A DNA stretch of 64,000 nucleotides from Staphylococcus carnosus. Its GTDB lineage: Bacteria > Bacillota > Bacilli > Staphylococcales > Staphylococcaceae. A program made the position numbers and the translations under genes. Every line of letters begins with the position of its first letter. Within the stretch, counting starts at the first letter, position 1. Below, in pieces: positions 60,841 through 64,000 of the stretch. The notes under the pieces were generated by a model. It did no database searches and was not told the DNA's origin. It worked only from the letters and a program-made list of their open reading frames with translations. Location of the stretch: contig NZ_UHCT01000001.1 of the NCBI RefSeq assembly GCF_900458435.1, positions 2,046,001 to 2,110,000 on the forward strand, read 5' to 3'.

Positions 60841-61695
60841 TTAAAAGCCTCTGCCGGCACCGCCGCCAGAGAAGCCGCCGCCACCGCCGAAGCTTCCTCC
60901 GCTGTAGCCGCCTCCTGACGAACCATTTCCAAATCCACCAGAACCTGGACCAATCCACCACATGCCAGAATCATCTCGTCTTCTGCCGCCTCCTCTAGGA
61001 GGTCCGCCGCCATTTTTAGTTATTATAATTAAAATAATGATAACAATAACAAAAATAGCTCCAAATGATTCTAAAAAGCCGCCGCTTCCAGAATGATCTG
61101 TTTCTTTAGGTGCTTTTTCTTTAAAGTGTTTACCGTCATATCCATAGGCTTTTGCGATTTCATCCCAAATCGCATTATAAAGATTTGTAATACCTTGGCT
61201 GTAGTACTGCTTACTTTCTGCTTTACTATCAGCTTCTATTGCTTTTTTAGCATAAGGAGAAAATTTTTCGTCGATTAATCGTCCGACTTTAGCATCATTA
61301 AGTACGCCTTCTAAACCATCTCCTACAGCAACTTGAACGCCTCTATTATTATTTTCATTGCCATTATCCAAGTTAACAAGTATTACAATCCCACGATTGT
61401 GCTTTTGATCTCCGACTTTGTAATGTCGGCCTGCTTCATACGCATAGTCTTCTCTTGGTGTATTTCCAATTGACTTCATGGTCATTACTAAGATATCTGC
61501 ATCAGTACCATCTTGAAGTTTTTGTCCTTTTTTAACAATATCATCTTTATCTTTTTGTGAAACTATGTCTGCATGATCTTGTACAAAAACCGGTTTTTCG
61601 AGTGGTGGAAATTTCTCTGATGCAAAAACACTCTGTCCTGCCAACAATACCCCAACAAACATAACAGCTAACCAGCCGATTATGTGTTTAATCAT
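60841..61695 (-). CDS. TPM-domain membrane protein (YgcG family)
   Basis: 284 residues: signal peptide (about 1-25, VFASEKF), TPM phosphatase-like domain (about 30-170: FVQDHADIVSQKDKDDI, DADILVMTMKSIGN, NRGIVILVNLDN, VAVGDGLEGVL), a transmembrane helix (about 212-228), then a Gly/Ser-rich low-complexity tail ending GRGF. Four-base overlap with lemA indicates one functional unit at the membrane. Confidence 0.88.
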   Translation of the reverse strand: MIKHIIGWLAVMFVGVLLAGQSVFASEKFPPLEKPVFVQDHADIVSQKDKDDIVKKGQKLQDGTDADILVMTMKSIGNTPREDYAYEAGRHYKVGDQKHNRGIVILVNLDNGNENNNRGVQVAVGDGLEGVLNDAKVGRLIDEKFSPYAKKAIEADSKAESKQYYSQGITNLYNAIWDEIAKAYGYDGKHFKEKAPKETDHSGSGGFLESFGAIFVIVIIILIIITKNGGGPPRGGGRRRDDSGMWWIGPGSGGFGNGSSGGGYSGGSFGGGGGFSGGGAGRGF

Positions 61696-62273
61696 TGAGA
61701 CGAATCAGTACCGAAATCTACTTTTGGAGCTTTTTCGGCACCTTTATCAGCTTTGAAGTATTCTTTCTTATCGAATCCGAAAATTTTAGCAACGATTGTT
61801 GTTGGGAAGTGTCGGATGGCTTGGTTATATTCATTTACAGAATCATTATAATCTTTTCTTGAAACAGCTATTCTATTTTCTGTACCAGCTAATTCGTCAC
61901 GTAAACCAGTGAATTGTTTATCTGCTTTTAAATCAGGATATTTTTCACTGATTGCGAGCAATCTGCTTAATGAAGAATTCACTTCATCATTTGCCTCTGC
62001 TTTTTCTTTTGGCGAATTTGCACCAGCTAATTTGCTGCGTGCATCTGATACTTGTTTGAAAACATCTTCTTCATGTTTTGTATAACCTTTTACTGTATTG
62101 ACTAAGTTAGGGATTAAATCCACACGTCTTTGAAGTTGATTGTCGATATTAGATAATGCTTTATCTGTATCTTCATCTAAACCAATCAATTTATTATATG
62201 GACCTATCATCATCGCACCAATAATCACGATTACAATACCAATAATAATAATCGGGGTAAGTGTTTTCTTCAA
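61692..62273 (-). CDS. LemA family protein
   Basis: 193 residues from TTG 62273 (AAAAGGAG upstream). N-terminal membrane anchor (about 5-25) then the LemA helical domain (NIDNQLQRRVDLIPNLVNTV, ISEKYPDLKADKQF, NRIAVSRKDYNDSVNEYN). It is coupled to the TPM gene by ATGA. Cell-envelope role not established. Confidence 0.9.
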   Translation of the reverse strand: MKKTLTPIIIIGIVIVIIGAMMIGPYNKLIGLDEDTDKALSNIDNQLQRRVDLIPNLVNTVKGYTKHEEDVFKQVSDARSKLAGANSPKEKAEANDEVNSSLSRLLAISEKYPDLKADKQFTGLRDELAGTENRIAVSRKDYNDSVNEYNQAIRHFPTTIVAKIFGFDKKEYFKADKGAEKAPKVDFGTDSSQ

Positions 62274-62487
62274 TTTCTTGACTCCTTTTTCTAATAGATT
62301 CTTAACTATATTATACATGAAATCTACTAATATCACGATTATTGATACCATACAGAGTTTAATTACTGAAAAATTGTTGCAAAAATATTTTTCATTAAAA
62401 TAGTGCATATAGGCAAAAAATATGTATAATAACAAATGTATTAGAACTACCAATAAAAGTTGAATAATTTATTAAGAAGGTGTTTAC

Positions 62488-63792
62488 GTGGATTTCTTAA
62501 AGAAACCTTTATCGGTTTATCTGTTATTATTTTTAACCACAACACTCATCGGAGCATTTTTATTGTACTTGCCTATTACAGGAAAGCAGCCTACACCATT
62601 TATAGATGCTTTCTTCGTTGCATCCAGCGCATTTACTGTAACAGGTCTATCTACAGTAGATATCACAACACAATTTAACTGGTTAGGTGATTTAATTATA
62701 ATGTTACTTATCCAAATCGGCGGCCTTGGGATAGTAACAATCACAACTCTAACTTTAATCATAGCAAATAGAAGAATATCGCTACACGACCGTCGTCTTA
62801 TCATGGTGACTTGGAATGTAGAAGAACCTGGCGGTATGGTTCGGTTTATACGTCAACTTGTAATTTACAGTTTTACATCTGAATTGATTGGCATGCTGTT
62901 GCTTTCCTTATCATTTATTCCTAGATATGGATTCGGAAAAGGGGTATATATTAGCTTATTTACATCTGTATCAGCATTCAATAATGCAGGATTCGCCCTT
63001 TTCTCTAAAAATATGATTGGTTTCAATAACGATCCCGTAGTTAATATTGTCATACCGTTATTAATCATATTAGGAGGATTAGGCCCTTTAATTATGCTTG
63101 ACTTGCTCAAAACAAGACGATTATCTAAATTAAAATTGCATACTAAAGTCGTCATGTCTACAACGCTTGTATTAATTATTGGCGGTGCTATTTTGTATTA
63201 CATCTTAGAATTCAATAACACGTTGAAACACTTTAATATCTGGGGTCAGGTCGGAACTGCATTTTTCCAATCTGTTACTACAAGAACAGCAGGCTTTCAA
63301 TCAGTTGATTTAGGGCTAATTCATACACCTACTGCTATATTAATGATGATTCTCATGTTTATCGGAGGGGCGCCTTTCAGCGCTGCAGGCGGAATCAAAG
63401 TCACAACTTTCATGGTATTAATCATGTTTGTATATAGCACATTAAAAAATGAGAATTCAACAGTTATTTTCCATAGAACCATCCAACCTAAAACAATTAG
63501 CAAAGCAGTCGCAATTACAGCTGTTAGCGGTATATTTGTATTATTCATCACCTTCATAGTCAGTCTATTAAATGAAACAACTCCTTTCATCAAAGTCATT
63601 TTTGAAGTTGTTTCTGCATTTGGCACTGTAGGTTTGAGTATGGATTTCACAACAGAATATCACGCTGCAACAAAGGCGATTATTATCCTCGTTATGATTT
63701 GCGGTAAAATAGGTGTCGCTACAGTATTAGCACTCTTTATCCCTAACAAAAAACGACTTTACCAATATGCAAAAGGAAATATTTACCTTTAA
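62488..63792 (+). CDS. ktrB: KtrB/TrkH-type potassium transporter subunit
   Basis: 434 residues from GTG 62488 (GAAGGTG upstream). Four pore repeats with filter-like TVTGLS, FNNAGF, TRTAGFQS and TVGLS motifs, plus about eight helices. It is the K+-conducting channel partner of a KtrA-type regulatory ring, which is not in this window. Confidence 0.92.
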   Translation: MDFLKKPLSVYLLLFLTTTLIGAFLLYLPITGKQPTPFIDAFFVASSAFTVTGLSTVDITTQFNWLGDLIIMLLIQIGGLGIVTITTLTLIIANRRISLHDRRLIMVTWNVEEPGGMVRFIRQLVIYSFTSELIGMLLLSLSFIPRYGFGKGVYISLFTSVSAFNNAGFALFSKNMIGFNNDPVVNIVIPLLIILGGLGPLIMLDLLKTRRLSKLKLHTKVVMSTTLVLIIGGAILYYILEFNNTLKHFNIWGQVGTAFFQSVTTRTAGFQSVDLGLIHTPTAILMMILMFIGGAPFSAAGGIKVTTFMVLIMFVYSTLKNENSTVIFHRTIQPKTISKAVAITAVSGIFVLFITFIVSLLNETTPFIKVIFEVVSAFGTVGLSMDFTTEYHAATKAIIILVMICGKIGVATVLALFIPNKKRLYQYAKGNIYL

Positions 63793-63798
63793 TTTTCA

Positions 63799-63838
63799 TC
63801 AACAAGGTTGAACTTCAAAATTCAACCTTGTTTTTTTA
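63799..63838 (+). terminator. Terminator after ktrB
   Basis: Stem AACAAGGTTGAA/TTCAACCTTGTT followed by a run of T. Confidence 0.9.
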
Positions 63839-63901
63839 TGTTACTAGATATACATTCTTAGTATATCGTTTGCAAATTATTCAATTTAAGGGGATGGATA
63901 T

Positions 63902-64000
63902 ATGAAAAAAGTCTTATTTTTAATTTTAGCCAGTTTTTTAGCACTTGCTGCATGCAGTGATGATGACAAAACATCTCATAAGAAAGACAAACAAACTTCA
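63902..64000 (+). CDS. Lipoprotein, 5' part only
   Basis: Starts MKKVLFLILASFLALAACSD: a signal peptide with lipobox ALAAC, then a charged Asp/Lys-rich stretch running off the right edge. Ribosome site AAGGGGATG. The family cannot be named. Confidence 0.75.
   Translation, partial: MKKVLFLILASFLALAACSDDDKTSHKKDKQTS

Overview
The window is low-GC Firmicute DNA that reads as a Staphylococcus chromosome, probably a coagulase-negative species (inference from the look of the SufB, SufS and SufC proteins). Chromosomal genes lie at the far left (1-350) and on the right (45.8-64 kb). Between them is an essentially complete temperate siphovirus prophage inserted in the 3' end of sufB.

Left junction (1-3.3 kb). 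A 13-bp core, CCTTCCATTTCGA, occurs three times: 351-363, 2908-2920 and 45805-45817. The main prophage runs from the second to the third copy. The first two bracket a separate 2.56-kb att-flanked module with no recombinase. It carries a lipoprotein glycerophosphodiester phosphodiesterase and a translationally coupled operon of three unknown proteins (73, 226 and 46 aa). About 400 bp after each of the two left cores is duplicated; each copy holds a small hydrophobic peptide ORF faced by a promoter-plus-terminator unit for a ~60-nt antisense RNA (candidate type I toxin-antitoxin).

Prophage, leftward late genes (29.7 to 3.3 kb). In order of transcription: HNH nuclease, putative cos region, P27-type small and large terminase, portal, ClpP-like protease, HK97-type major capsid, connectors, tail terminator, major tail protein, Ig-like protein, gpG/gpGT chaperones, tape measure, Dit, tail endopeptidase, beta-helix and BppU baseplate proteins, XkdX, membrane proteins, SPP1-type holin and a CHAP/amidase_3/SH3b endolysin. 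Three recoding signals are readable: +1 shift sites at proline codons at the ends of both the major capsid and major tail genes, giving related 20-residue extensions as in Listeria phage PSA, and a lambda-type GGGAAAG -1 site for gpG-gpGT. The tape-measure gene is broken by one extra A in a homopolymer.

Prophage, leftward early genes (42.7 to 30 kb). Cro-like protein, antirepressor, ERF recombinase, SSB, HNH and homing nucleases, DnaD-like and DnaC-like replication proteins, RusA, dUTPase, a deoxyribosyltransferase and late activators (RinB-like, RinA). Inserted near 40.3-41.6 kb are rightward accessory cassettes (a Cas2-fold protein, a membrane protein, a small beta-rich protein), two of them bounded by 27-bp repeats that match the antirepressor gene end. 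The lysogeny genes (CI, ImmA/IrrE-like, integrase) face right and end convergent with sufB.

Right chromosome (45.8-64 kb). sufCDSUB (iron-sulfur cluster assembly); metNIQ behind a SAM-I riboswitch; a thioredoxin-like, Toprim, gcvH and ArsC/Spx-like cluster resembling the Bacillus yus region; a thioredoxin; a Fur-box nitroreductase; aroD; a 29-aa membrane peptide; GNAT and DUF1398 proteins; YozE; a cupin; a LemA/TPM pair; a KtrB-type potassium channel subunit; and the start of a lipoprotein gene.
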